Source: Mycobacterium alsense
Lineage (GTDB): Bacteria > Actinomycetota > Actinomycetes > Mycobacteriales > Mycobacteriaceae
DNA: 64,000 bases
Assembly: GCF_002086635.1 (NCBI RefSeq)
Contig: NZ_MVHD01000003.1
Span: 184,978 to 248,977 of the forward strand
Direction of reading: 5' to 3'
Made by a program: the position numbers and the translations under genes. Shown here one piece after another: positions 1-8,028 of this stretch (positions are counted from its first letter, which is position 1; each line of letters opens with the position of its first letter). The notes under the pieces are model-generated. The model had not been told where the DNA came from. It made no database searches and was given only the letters and a program-made list of their open reading frames with translations.

Positions 1-172
1 AGGAGAAGGACGGGTGGCCCGGGCAGTCGAAATAGACGGCGGTGGTGCCACCGCCGTGGATCGCAAGGATCACTCCCTTGGGCGCCTGCGCGTTCACGGC
101 CTCGGCGACGAGCGCGGACATCGGCACGCCGTCGACGATCACCAGCCGGGGCCGCACGGCGGGAGCCGTCAT
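1..172 (-). CDS. alpha/beta hydrolase, N-terminal part (cut by window edge)
   Basis: Only the first 57 codons lie in the window. They read through MTAPAVRPRLVIVDGVPMSA to an IHGGGTT segment, the HGGG oxyanion-hole motif of alpha/beta-hydrolase esterases. The ATG overlaps the TGA of the upstream thiolase-like gene in an ATGA arrangement, so the two are probably translated together. The nucleophile and the rest of the triad lie outside the window, so a lipase, acetyl-esterase or C-C hydrolase role cannot be told apart. Family assignment rests on one motif. Confidence 0.6.
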   Translation of the reverse strand, partial: MTAPAVRPRLVIVDGVPMSALVAEAVNAQAPKGVILAIHGGGTTAVYFDCPGHPSFS

Positions 173-1824
173 GCGTCCGCCCGCAGGAGCAGCACCCCGC
201 TGGGGGTGAGGCCGCCGCTGCTGACCACGCCGACGCGAGCGCCGGCCACCTGCCGGTCGCCGGCCTCGCCGCGCAGCTGGCTGACCGCCTCGTGCAGCAG
301 ACCCATGCCGTGGGTGCGGCCGTGCGACAGCTGGCCCCCGTGCGTGTTGAGCGGCAGCAGCCCGTCGCGGGCGATGTTCTTGCCGCCGTCGAGGAATTCC
401 TTCGCCTCCCCGATCCCGCAAAAGCCCAGGGCCTCGATCCAGGACAGGCAGTTCATGGTGAACCCGTCGTACAGCTCGGCGACGTCGACATCGGTGGGCC
501 GCAGCGAGGTGCGCGTCCACACATGCGCGGCCTGGCCCAGCACCTGCGGCTCGTGGGTCAAAGTGCTTTGGTCCCAATCGATTCGCTCGATGATCTGCGT
601 GCCCACCGCCTCGACCAGCACCGGGGGTTTGGCCAGGTCACGGGCGGCGTCGACCGCCGAGACGATCACGGCGATCGCGCCGTCGCACGGCACGTCGCAG
701 TCGTAGAGTCCGAACGGCGTGGTGATGGGCCGCGCGTTGAGGTAGTCGTCCATTGTCATCGGCGAGCGATAGACCGCCGTCGGGTTCAGTTCGGCGTTGG
801 CGCGCTGGTTCAACGCGATCCAGCCCAGCGTCTCTTTCGTCGTCCCGTAGCGGTGGAAGTGCCGCTGGGCGTTCATCGCCAGGGTGTGCGCCGCCGAGGT
901 GGCTCCGAATGGCATCTGCCAGCCCGACATTCGGCCCCCCGGCGGGGCGATCTTGCCCTGCTTCATCAGCTCGCCGTGGGTGGCTTCCCACAGCGTCCGG
1001 AAGCACAGCACGTGGCGCGCCAGCCCGCAGGCGACCGCGAGCATCGCGGCGATCACCGACCCGCCCGGGCCGAACGTCTCCATGGCGCCGTTGTGCCACG
1101 TCGGCCGGATCCCCAGCGCGGCCTCCAGCGCGGTCACCCCGCCCTCGCCGAAGCCGGCGACATTGATCGCGCCGGGATAGGTGGACAGGCCGTCGATGTC
1201 GGCGTACGTCAGGCCCGCATCGGCGATCGCGGCCTCGCAGGCCTGCACCGTGAGCGCCAGCGGCGGCTGCAACAGCCGACGCCCGATCGGCGACATGCCG
1301 ATCCCGGTCAGGGCGACCTTGTCCTCGAACTTCTCCGCCGTCAGCATGGGCCGTACGTGTTCGCCGAAGCGCTCCGGCGCGATCTCGTCGGCCGGGAGCG
1401 GGCCGGGCCCGGCGCCCGGAATCGGCCGGAACAGCGGCAGCCACACGTCCTCGACGTGCTCGAAGACGACCTCCACCTGCTGCCCCAGTTCGAGGTCTTC
1501 GGGATCGCACTGCACGATGTTGGTGGTCAGCCGGACGCGCGGGTCCTCGGCGATCGCCACCTGCGCCACGACGTAGGGCGCGGGCAGCCCGGGCAGGCTG
1601 AACCGATGGTTGACCGTGAAGCCCACGAGCGTCGCCCTGCCCGAGACCGCCCGCACACCCGTGGCTTGGGATCGGCAATACCGGCATACCGGCGCCGGCG
1701 GGTGGATCAGCGATTGGCAGCTTGTGCACTCCTGGAACCGCAGCGCGCCGTCGCCCCCCGAGGTCCAGAAGAATTCGTTGTCCAGCGTGATCAGGGGCAG
1801 CGGTCGTCCCGGTGCTGCGGACAC
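169..1824 (-). CDS. fused DUF35 (Zn ribbon/OB fold)-thiolase-like protein
   Basis: A two-domain protein of 551 aa. Residues 1-135 form a DUF35 acyl-CoA-associated domain with a rubredoxin-like zinc ribbon (Cys33, Cys36, Cys47, Cys50) and an OB fold. Residues 168-551 form an SCP2/lipid-transfer-type thiolase fold. By eye the thiolase nucleophile position holds Phe (METFGPGGS, Phe251), and the usual GHP motif is replaced by NTHGGQLSHG (493-502). ELYDGF at 450-455 is kept, as in Ltp2-type aldolases of sterol side-chain breakdown. A retro-aldol or acyl-CoA lyase role is therefore as likely as thiolysis. I chose GTG 1824 because GGAGGTGA lies just upstream; an ATG at 1878 is possible. It is divergent from the epimerase gene across a GAGAAT-type operator and overlaps the downstream hydrolase. 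Confidence 0.8.
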   Translation of the reverse strand: MSAAPGRPLPLITLDNEFFWTSGGDGALRFQECTSCQSLIHPPAPVCRYCRSQATGVRAVSGRATLVGFTVNHRFSLPGLPAPYVVAQVAIAEDPRVRLTTNIVQCDPEDLELGQQVEVVFEHVEDVWLPLFRPIPGAGPGPLPADEIAPERFGEHVRPMLTAEKFEDKVALTGIGMSPIGRRLLQPPLALTVQACEAAIADAGLTYADIDGLSTYPGAINVAGFGEGGVTALEAALGIRPTWHNGAMETFGPGGSVIAAMLAVACGLARHVLCFRTLWEATHGELMKQGKIAPPGGRMSGWQMPFGATSAAHTLAMNAQRHFHRYGTTKETLGWIALNQRANAELNPTAVYRSPMTMDDYLNARPITTPFGLYDCDVPCDGAIAVIVSAVDAARDLAKPPVLVEAVGTQIIERIDWDQSTLTHEPQVLGQAAHVWTRTSLRPTDVDVAELYDGFTMNCLSWIEALGFCGIGEAKEFLDGGKNIARDGLLPLNTHGGQLSHGRTHGMGLLHEAVSQLRGEAGDRQVAGARVGVVSSGGLTPSGVLLLRADA

Positions 1825-1882
1825 GTCACCTCCGGAAGTCGGCTGGCTCGCCCAGGAGCCGGTAGGCCCGTTATACAAATCG

Positions 1883-1897
1883 GAGAATTACGTTATC
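1883..1897. promoter_or_regulatory. GAGAAT-N3-GTTATC operator copy
   Basis: GAGAAT-TAC-GTTATC, a degenerate copy of the palindrome repeated through the window. It lies between the divergent starts at 1824 (minus) and 1963 (plus), 58 and 65 bp from each, so one bound regulator could control both directions. Confidence 0.5.
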
Positions 1898-1962
1898 ATC
1901 CGCAAGCAGGGGCGATAAAGGCCAGGCCGGGTGCGGGACCTCGTCATGAATCGGAGGGCGGG

Positions 1963-2895
1963 TTGCTCGACGGACAGAAAATCCTCGTCACCGGGGCGAC
2001 GGGCAAGATCGCGTTCCCCATCGCGCGTGCCCTGGCGGTGGCGGGAAATGAGGTGTGGGGCGTCGCGCGCCTGAAGGACCCGGCGGACCGGGAAAGGCTC
2101 GTCGGCGCCGGAATCAAGCCGGTTGCGCTCGACATCGGTGCGGGCGACTTGGCCGGGCTTCCGGAGGATTTCGACTACGTGTTTCACGCGGCCGTCGACG
2201 CGGGCACCGGCGATTGGGGCCGCTGCGTCGAAACCAACGCCCACATGTCGGGCGAACTGCTCCACCACTGCCGCGCCTCCAGAGGTTTCGTGTTCTGCTC
2301 GACCGGCTCGATCTACGCGTACCAGGGGCGGCGGCCGCTGACCGAGGCCGATCCCCCGGGGGCACCGCTGCGCGCGAATTACAGCTTCTCGAAGGTCGCG
2401 GCGGAGGCCGTGTGCACGTGGGTCGCCCGGCACTACCGGGTCCCGCTGACCATCATCCGGATCTGTTCGACGTACGGCCCGGAGGGCGGCGCGCCCGCCG
2501 ATCGCCTGGAGGCCATGCTGACGGGCAGGCCCATCCGGCTGCATCCCGACAAGCCCAACAACTACAACCCCATCTACGAGGACGACTACGTCGAACTCGG
2601 CATCCGCGCCATGGAGGTCGCCGCGGTACCCCCGGTCGTGGTGAACTGGGCGGGCAGCGAAACGGTCAGCGTCGAGGACTACTGCGCGTACATGGGCGAG
2701 CTGATCGGTGTCGAGCCCGTGTTCGAATACACCGATCAGGCGCACACACCGCTGTGGCCGGACGTCACCCACATGCACGACGTGCTCGGCCGCACGAAAG
2801 TTCCGTGGCGGGACGGCTTCCGGCGCATGATCGCGGCCCGGCACCCCGAAATCCCGTTGGCGCAACACGATTCCGCACGGCAAGGACACGCGTGA
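1963..2895 (+). CDS. NAD-dependent epimerase/dehydratase family protein
   Basis: An extended short-chain dehydrogenase of 310 aa. The N-terminus carries the Rossmann motif TGATGKIA. STGSIYAY and the later YSFSK supply the active-site Ser and the Y-x3-K pair. It is likely to oxidise or epimerise a hydroxyl group on a CoA-linked or ring substrate with NAD(P); the substrate is unknown. The reading frame is open far upstream, but the start is taken as TTG 1963 because a GGAGG sits 5-9 bases before it and the Rossmann strand follows at once. It is first in a three-gene run, and its TGA overlaps the next ATG. Confidence 0.8.
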   Translation: MLDGQKILVTGATGKIAFPIARALAVAGNEVWGVARLKDPADRERLVGAGIKPVALDIGAGDLAGLPEDFDYVFHAAVDAGTGDWGRCVETNAHMSGELLHHCRASRGFVFCSTGSIYAYQGRRPLTEADPPGAPLRANYSFSKVAAEAVCTWVARHYRVPLTIIRICSTYGPEGGAPADRLEAMLTGRPIRLHPDKPNNYNPIYEDDYVELGIRAMEVAAVPPVVVNWAGSETVSVEDYCAYMGELIGVEPVFEYTDQAHTPLWPDVTHMHDVLGRTKVPWRDGFRRMIAARHPEIPLAQHDSARQGHA

Positions 2896-3638
2896 TGCAG
2901 CTTCCCGGCACGCCATCGGATGAGCTCGACGACGTCCTCGCCACCGGGCGTGGAGAGATCACCACGCTGTTCGTGTCGATGGCGACCCGCCATCCCGACG
3001 GGACCGACGCGGACTACCTGCGCTGGCACACCCTCGATCACCGCCCGGAGCAACACCGCCTGGCCGCGGTGCGCGCCTCGCTGCGACTGGTGTCCACGCC
3101 GGCCTGTCGCGCCGCACGCCCCGTCACCGAGGGGCCGCTGGACGCGGTCGACCACGTGATGACGTACTTCTTCAGCGACGCGGACGGGCTACGCGGGTTC
3201 AACGAGCTGTCCACGGCGCTCGGGAACGCCGGCCGCAAGCTGGCCCTGCTGCCGCCGGTGGAGCGGGGCGTCTATGAGGTGCAGAGCAAGGCGACCGCGC
3301 CGCGGGTCAAGCTCGGGTCGGATGTCTTGCCCTGGATGCCGGTGCGGGGCGCGTTCCTGTTGGTCGAGCGGGGATCGGCGGCGCAGACCCCGTTGGTCGC
3401 CGTGCCGGGGGTCGCGGGCGTCTGGTCGGCCCTGTCCCGGCGGGTCGACGCCAATTTGGCGAGCGCGCAAGCGGGTCAGTCGATCACGTATTGCTTTCTC
3501 GACGACGACCCGATCGCCGCCGCCGAACGGCTGCGCCCGGTGCTGTCGGACCGCTGGGCCCAGCCGGGGATCGAACCCCTTTTCGCCGCACCGTTTTTCG
3601 CGGTGGTGCCGTACGAGTGGGACCGCTATGTGCCGTAG
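2895..3638 (+). CDS. conserved hypothetical protein, possible dimeric alpha/beta barrel
   Basis: A 247-aa soluble protein with no signal peptide or membrane segment. An N-terminal stretch (about residues 18-45, including YLRWHTLDHRPEQHRL) is reminiscent of EthD-like or dimeric ferredoxin-like barrel proteins, where a Trp-His region lines a small-molecule pocket; this is a weak resemblance. The ATG overlaps the epimerase stop, and the F420 oxidoreductase starts 12 bases after its stop, so all three should be co-transcribed. Function is not recognised. A role in binding the pathway intermediate is only an inference from context. Confidence 0.6.
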   Translation: MQLPGTPSDELDDVLATGRGEITTLFVSMATRHPDGTDADYLRWHTLDHRPEQHRLAAVRASLRLVSTPACRAARPVTEGPLDAVDHVMTYFFSDADGLRGFNELSTALGNAGRKLALLPPVERGVYEVQSKATAPRVKLGSDVLPWMPVRGAFLLVERGSAAQTPLVAVPGVAGVWSALSRRVDANLASAQAGQSITYCFLDDDPIAAAERLRPVLSDRWAQPGIEPLFAAPFFAVVPYEWDRYVP

Positions 3639-3650
3639 GGAGTGGGCCGC

Positions 3651-4607
3651 GTGCGCGTCGGCGTGATGGTGGGCTCCGACAAGGAGCGCCCCCGCGGTGA
3701 CCGGTTGGCCGGGCTGGTCGCCGACGGCGTCGCCGCCGAAGGCGCGGGCTTCACGACGTTCTGGATGCCCCAGGTACCCGGCTACCTCGACGCGATGACG
3801 GCCGTCGCGCTGATCGGGCAGGCGACCGAACGCATCGAAATCGGAACGGCGGTCGTTCCCATCCAGACCCGCCACCCGATGATCATGGCGCAGCAGGCGT
3901 TGACGACCCAGGTCGCGTGCGGCGGCCGGTTCACGCTCGGCATCGGCCCCTCGCACCACTGGATCGTCAACGGCCAGCTGGGATTGCCCTACGATCGCCC
4001 GGCGCGATTGATGGGCGACTATCTCGACGTGCTCGACGCATCGTTCGCCGGGCCGGGGGCCGTCGACGTCGACAACCGCAGCTACTGCGTCCACTCGCCG
4101 GTGGATGTCACTGACACGCACGGCGTTCCGGTCCTGTTGTCCGCGCTCGGGCCGACGATGCTGCGGCTCGCGGGCGAGCGGGCCGGCGGGACCATCCTGT
4201 GGATGGCGGACGAGCGGGCGATCGGCGACCACGTCGTCCCGCGCATTACCGCGGCGGCCGACGGGGCCGGGCGTCCCGCGCCGCGGATCGTCGCGGGTGT
4301 TCCGGTCGCGCTCTGCTCGAATGGTGAGGCCGACGATGCCCGCGCCTACGCCAGCGAGGTGCTCGGGCACGCGGACTTCTCGCCGAACTATGTGCGATTG
4401 CTCTCCCACGGTGACGCCCAGGACGTCGGCGACACCATGGCGGCGGGCGACGAGTCGGCCATCCTGGCCCGGCTGCGCCGCTACCGCGACGCCGGCGCCA
4501 CCGACCTGGCGGCACGAATTGTCCCGCTGGGCAAGGACGCACCGGAACGCAGTGAATCGCGGCTGCGGACCCAGGAGTTTCTGTCGTCCTTGTGTCCCCA
4601 GTTGTGA
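3651..4607 (+). CDS. LLM-class F420-dependent oxidoreductase
   Basis: A luciferase-like (bacterial luciferase/F420 family) TIM-barrel enzyme of about 318 aa. Features include the N-terminal strand VRVGVMVGSDKERPRG, the RIEIGTAVVPIQTRHP region that lines the cofactor pocket, and GGRFTLGIGPSH, the family's phosphate-binding loop. Such enzymes transfer hydride between F420H2 and a substrate; the substrate here is unknown. GTG 3651 is preferred over GTG 3642 because GGGAG (3638-3642) is then 8 bases upstream. It is the last gene of the run begun at 1963. Confidence 0.8.
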   Translation: MRVGVMVGSDKERPRGDRLAGLVADGVAAEGAGFTTFWMPQVPGYLDAMTAVALIGQATERIEIGTAVVPIQTRHPMIMAQQALTTQVACGGRFTLGIGPSHHWIVNGQLGLPYDRPARLMGDYLDVLDASFAGPGAVDVDNRSYCVHSPVDVTDTHGVPVLLSALGPTMLRLAGERAGGTILWMADERAIGDHVVPRITAAADGAGRPAPRIVAGVPVALCSNGEADDARAYASEVLGHADFSPNYVRLLSHGDAQDVGDTMAAGDESAILARLRRYRDAGATDLAARIVPLGKDAPERSESRLRTQEFLSSLCPQL

Positions 4608-4633
4608 TCAGCGCGACGGAAGGCCCGCGGAAT

Positions 4634-4930
4634 TCACCGCGTGAATCCCCACTCCGCCTCGTTTTCCTCGGTTTTGAGGTGCTCGGCCGGGTCCTCCGCA
4701 TCGGCGAGCGGCAGCTGACGGGTCCGGGAGGTGCGATCGCCGATCTCGGCGATGGCGTGCACCGGGCAGTCCATCAGCGCGCGCATGACGTCGTCACGGT
4801 CCTCCTCGGCGACCGTGCCATCCCCGATGACGCACGCGTAGCCCCAGTCGTCCAGCGAGAAGTACTTGGGCGCGTGCTTGGCGCAAATGCCGAAGCCGTC
4901 GCATACGGTGCGGTCCAGGCGGATTTTCAT
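4634..4930 (-). CDS. [3Fe-4S]-type ferredoxin
   Basis: A 98-aa ferredoxin with Cys10-x5-Cys16 and Cys55-Pro. The middle cysteine of a [4Fe-4S] motif is replaced by Phe13, which points to a [3Fe-4S] cluster as in mycobacterial P450 partner ferredoxins. A C-terminal tail of about 35 residues, rich in Glu, Asp and Arg, is longer than in the 66-aa ferredoxin at 15,538. Its ATG overlaps the TGA of the NuoF-like gene (ATGA), so the two are almost certainly one redox unit: flavoprotein to ferredoxin to an oxygenase. The P450 at 14,159 or the one at 34,086 could be the end acceptor; that is an inference. Confidence 0.85.
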   Translation of the reverse strand: MKIRLDRTVCDGFGICAKHAPKYFSLDDWGYACVIGDGTVAEEDRDDVMRALMDCPVHAIAEIGDRTSRTRQLPLADAEDPAEHLKTEENEAEWGFTR

Positions 4931-6234
4931 GCGTGCCTCACCGGTTCCGCCTCGTAGGGACGGTCGGCGCGAAACGCGCCGCGGGCGCAGTCGGAGCACC
5001 TGCCGTCGAGGTGCGCGGCGATTTCGTCCGGGAACTGATCGAGCAGGCTGGCGGCCACGTTGGTGGCGGCATCCAGTGTGGCGCACGCGCCGCGCCCGCG
5101 CAGCACGACCGACCAGCGGCGCAGCCGGTCGACATCTTCCGTCGTCGCGGCGCCGTCACGCAGCGCGCCCGCGACGGCGGCCATCGCCGCCGTTCCGTTG
5201 AAGCACGAGCCGCACTGGCCGGCGTTTTCCCGGTCGAAGTAGGCCAGCACCGACGCCGCCACAGCGACGGGACAGTCGTCGGTGATCAGCGAGATGGCGC
5301 CGCAGCCCAGGCCGCTGCCGAGTCCGCGCATCGTCTCGTGGTCCAGCGTGGTCTCCAGCACGGTGCGGTTGAGCAGGCCCGCGAAGTAACCGCCCATCAG
5401 GGCTCCGCGCACCTCGTGGGGTGAAACCCCATGCAGGGCAAGCAGTTCGGTGAATGGCAGGCCGTGCGGCAGCTCGTAGAGAACCGGCGGTCGGCCGGCA
5501 CCGCTGATGGTGGCCAAAAACGTCCCAGGCGACAGCGCGGTGCCCTGGGTGCGGAATGCCGCCGCGCCGTTCCACTGCAAATACGGGAGGTTGGCCAGGG
5601 TCTCGACATTGCTCACCAACGTGGGGTAGTCGTCGACGCCGGCCTCGAACGGGCGCGGCGGCTTGTCCGTCGGCTTGGCCGGGCCGCCGTTGAGCGCGCG
5701 GACGGCGGCGGTCTCCTCACCGGCCACGTAGCCGGGCCGCACGGCCCACATGCGGACCGCGACGCCGCCGAGCGTGTCCGAATCCAGCTCGGCGAGCGCG
5801 GATTCGACGCTGTGCGCCGACTCCGCGTCGGACACATAGACGCAGGCGCGCTCGGCGCCGACGACCGCCGCGGCCAGCCGCAGCCCGTCGAGGATCAGGT
5901 GCGGGCGGTTGCGCAGCAGCCAGCGATCCTTGATCGAGGCCGGCTCGCCCTCCTCGCCGTTCGCGACCAGGACCGAGCCACCCACCAGGCGGCCGTTGTC
6001 GCGCACCGCCCGCAGCTTCACCGCCAGCGGGAACGCGGCGCCACCGCGGCCGACGAGTCCGCTCGACTCGACCTCGCTCAGCAGCGCATCCGGGTCGCCG
6101 AGCGGGCGGTATCCGCCGAGCCGCCGATAGGCCGCGATGTCCTCGGGGCCCTGGCCGGGCTGCTCGACCAGCAACCGGCATTCGCACCCGGCCGGCGCGC
6201 CGGTGCTGATGGAAGTGGATTGCGCGGCGCTCAC
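4927..6234 (-). CDS. stand-alone NuoF-like (51 kDa) NADH-binding flavoprotein
   Basis: A 435-aa homologue of the complex I 51-kDa subunit, without NuoE or NuoG neighbours. The NADH/FMN motifs are present: GRGGAAFP, VANGEEGEPASIKDR and GEETAAVRALNG, followed by YPTLVSNVETLAN. Near the C-terminus, ENAGQCGSC matches the N3-cluster motif, but the first cysteine is Ala338; Cys341, Cys344 and Cys384 (39 residues between the last two) remain, and an extra CSDC lies near the end. It probably takes electrons from NADH and passes them to the overlapping ferredoxin. GTG 6234 is chosen because GGAGG lies about 11 bases upstream (6246-6250) and the longer frame would run into the divergent gene. Confidence 0.82.
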   Translation of the reverse strand: MSAAQSTSISTGAPAGCECRLLVEQPGQGPEDIAAYRRLGGYRPLGDPDALLSEVESSGLVGRGGAAFPLAVKLRAVRDNGRLVGGSVLVANGEEGEPASIKDRWLLRNRPHLILDGLRLAAAVVGAERACVYVSDAESAHSVESALAELDSDTLGGVAVRMWAVRPGYVAGEETAAVRALNGGPAKPTDKPPRPFEAGVDDYPTLVSNVETLANLPYLQWNGAAAFRTQGTALSPGTFLATISGAGRPPVLYELPHGLPFTELLALHGVSPHEVRGALMGGYFAGLLNRTVLETTLDHETMRGLGSGLGCGAISLITDDCPVAVAASVLAYFDRENAGQCGSCFNGTAAMAAVAGALRDGAATTEDVDRLRRWSVVLRGRGACATLDAATNVAASLLDQFPDEIAAHLDGRCSDCARGAFRADRPYEAEPVRHA

Positions 6235-6270
6235 GGTCGGCCTGCCTCCGGCTTGGCTAGGCTTGCGCGC

Positions 6271-6744
6271 ATGCGAACTGCCGTGGTGCGCGTCAACGTC
6301 GACCCCCACGGCGCGTGCACGCCGGCGCAACTACGAGAGGGCATGACAGCGCTCCTCGAGCTCGCCGCGCCGGCGGGCGCGGGCGTGGTGGAGAACGACC
6401 TCGCGGCGCGGCCCGCGGGGCGCCGCGAAGTCGAGTTGCTGATCCCGGCCGAAGACGGCGAGGCGGCCAGGAAGGTTGCAATCGAACTGTGCGCCAGGGT
6501 ATTCGGTTCCGCCGCGGTTCCGGGTGTGGTGACGTTCATCAGCCGGGGGACCGACGACGACGCTCATGGCGTGTTGTCCGGGTTCGGGCTCACCGGCGAG
6601 ATCGAGCGCGTGCCCGGCGACGACGGCTTCGACACCGTGTACGTGACGCTGCGCGAGGAGGACCTCGAACGCGTCCCGGAGAGCCGGGTGCACACGGCCC
6701 TGGAGGCCTCGCTCAACTGCGAGGTTCACATTCGCACCCGGTAA
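6271..6744 (+). CDS. conserved hypothetical protein
   Basis: A 157-aa soluble protein starting MRTAVVRVNVDPHG. It has no signal peptide, cysteine cluster or membrane segment. Alternating beta-rich and acidic segments suggest a small alpha/beta fold. The gene is divergent from the NuoF-like/ferredoxin pair with only 36 bases between the starts and convergent with the hydrolase gene. I do not recognise the family. Its place suggests a role linked to that redox unit, but nothing in the sequence shows this. Confidence 0.6.
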   Translation: MRTAVVRVNVDPHGACTPAQLREGMTALLELAAPAGAGVVENDLAARPAGRREVELLIPAEDGEAARKVAIELCARVFGSAAVPGVVTFISRGTDDDAHGVLSGFGLTGEIERVPGDDGFDTVYVTLREEDLERVPESRVHTALEASLNCEVHIRTR

Positions 6745-6749
6745 CGCCA

Positions 6750-7616
6750 TCACGAGTCCAGGAACTCCAGGATCGCCGGTGCCGCCTGCACCCACGTGTC
6801 GAACATGTTGAAGTGCTGGACCCGGCCCGCCGCGCGGTCCTCGGACGCGCGCTCCCACGCGTCCTCCGGCCAGGGCGGATCGATGAGCTTGGAGCCCTTG
6901 ATCAGGCAGCTGACCTCCAACGACGTCCGCTTCGGGTGGTCCCAGTCGTTTTCGCCGCCACGAATGATCAAGGTGGGAACCTTGATTCGGTCGAACATCT
7001 CGTCGTCGACACCGGGAATGGTCTGGCCGGGCTTGGATACGAAGGCGTTGAGCCAGCGCAGCATCACCTTGAGGAACTCGTCGCGGTCGAAGTCGAGGAA
7101 GCGCTGCTTGTTGGCCGGGTTCTCCTCGATGCGCTCGCGCCACTCCGAAACCTTGACCACGCCTTCCATTCCGGTGCCGCGCGCCGCGAGAATGCTCGGG
7201 ACGATGTAGAAGGACCCCAGCACAAACGTGCCGTAGATGCCACCGACGATGTTCCACACCACCAGCTTTTCCACGAGTTCGGGGTACAGCATCGTGGTCA
7301 GCATCGAATCCCTTGCCCCGCCGGACCCGCCGGCGAGGATGCACCGCGTGACACCGAGCCCGCCGAGCAGCTCGTGCAGCGTCTCGGCGCGCATGTGTGA
7401 CTCGCTCTGTCCGTAGAACTGGACGTCGGAGGCGCCGCAGTTGGGCCGGTCCCACAGCAACACGCGGTAACCCCCCGCCACCAAGGCGTCGGCCAGTGGG
7501 CGCAAGCCGGGGATTTCCTTGCTGAACCGGCCGCCGGGGGTCAGGACGATGAGATCGCCCGAGTCACCGAGGATCTCATAGACCACGTTTCCCCCGTTGA
7601 TCTCGATAGCAGGCAC
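6750..7616 (-). CDS. alpha/beta hydrolase
   Basis: A 288-aa alpha/beta-hydrolase-fold enzyme. The nucleophile elbow is AGGSGGA (Ser98). An acidic residue probably sits near 225-235 (GGENDWDHP) and a His late in the protein (VQHFNMF). WDRPNCGASD at 55-64 is typical of C-C bond hydrolases and epoxide or haloalkane-type hydrolases. It is the last gene of a four-gene minus-strand run (amidohydrolase, amidohydrolase, Rieske, hydrolase), starting 15 bases after the Rieske stop. The substrate is probably an intermediate made by those enzymes. Confidence 0.8.
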   Translation of the reverse strand: MPAIEINGGNVVYEILGDSGDLIVLTPGGRFSKEIPGLRPLADALVAGGYRVLLWDRPNCGASDVQFYGQSESHMRAETLHELLGGLGVTRCILAGGSGGARDSMLTTMLYPELVEKLVVWNIVGGIYGTFVLGSFYIVPSILAARGTGMEGVVKVSEWRERIEENPANKQRFLDFDRDEFLKVMLRWLNAFVSKPGQTIPGVDDEMFDRIKVPTLIIRGGENDWDHPKRTSLEVSCLIKGSKLIDPPWPEDAWERASEDRAAGRVQHFNMFDTWVQAAPAILEFLDS

Positions 7617-7631
7617 ACGAATCTCCTGTAG

Positions 7632-8027
7632 TCAGGCCATCACCAAGACGTCGTTGCCAACGACGCGGACCGGATAAGTCCGGATACTCCACTCCGGCTT
7701 GACGGCCGTCGTGCCGGTCGCCAGCTCGAAACCCCATTGGTGCCAAGGGCAATAAATATATTCGAGGTCGCGCACCATCACCGAGTCGCCGGGAGCGCTC
7801 TCGTCCACGATCGTGCGACCCCGGGGGCGGCCGGAGCATAGGGGACCGCCCTGGTGCGGGCAATAGTTCGCGATGGCGTAGAAGGTGCCGTTGACGTTGT
7901 AGACGCCCACGCCGTGCCGTCCGATCGGCACCAACTTGTGTGTGCCCGGCGGGATTTCGTCTACGGTCGCGACGACATGCTCACGGCCCTGGGCGAGGCG
8001 GGGCCGCTTCGGGGTTTGTTCCGCCAA
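7632..8027 (-). CDS. Rieske [2Fe-2S] ferredoxin-like protein
   Basis: A 131-aa stand-alone Rieske domain with the ligands Cys56-x-His58 (YCPHQGG) and Cys93-x2-His96 (YCPWHQW). No catalytic oxygenase domain is attached, so it acts as an electron carrier, or as a subunit working with another protein. The ATG follows the upstream amidohydrolase stop by 1 base, so the two are translationally linked. No reductase gene is directly adjacent; the NuoF-like protein at 4,927-6,234 is a possible electron source, but this is speculative. Confidence 0.88.
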   Translation of the reverse strand: MAEQTPKRPRLAQGREHVVATVDEIPPGTHKLVPIGRHGVGVYNVNGTFYAIANYCPHQGGPLCSGRPRGRTIVDESAPGDSVMVRDLEYIYCPWHQWGFELATGTTAVKPEWSIRTYPVRVVGNDVLVMA

Positions 8028-8028
8028 C

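Noticed and set aside
292..1962. Long open frame upstream of the epimerase gene that would give an 867-aa protein
   Set aside because: It is antisense to the thiolase-like gene, has Arg/Gln/Val-rich shadow composition, and a ribosome-binding site marks TTG 1963 as the true start.
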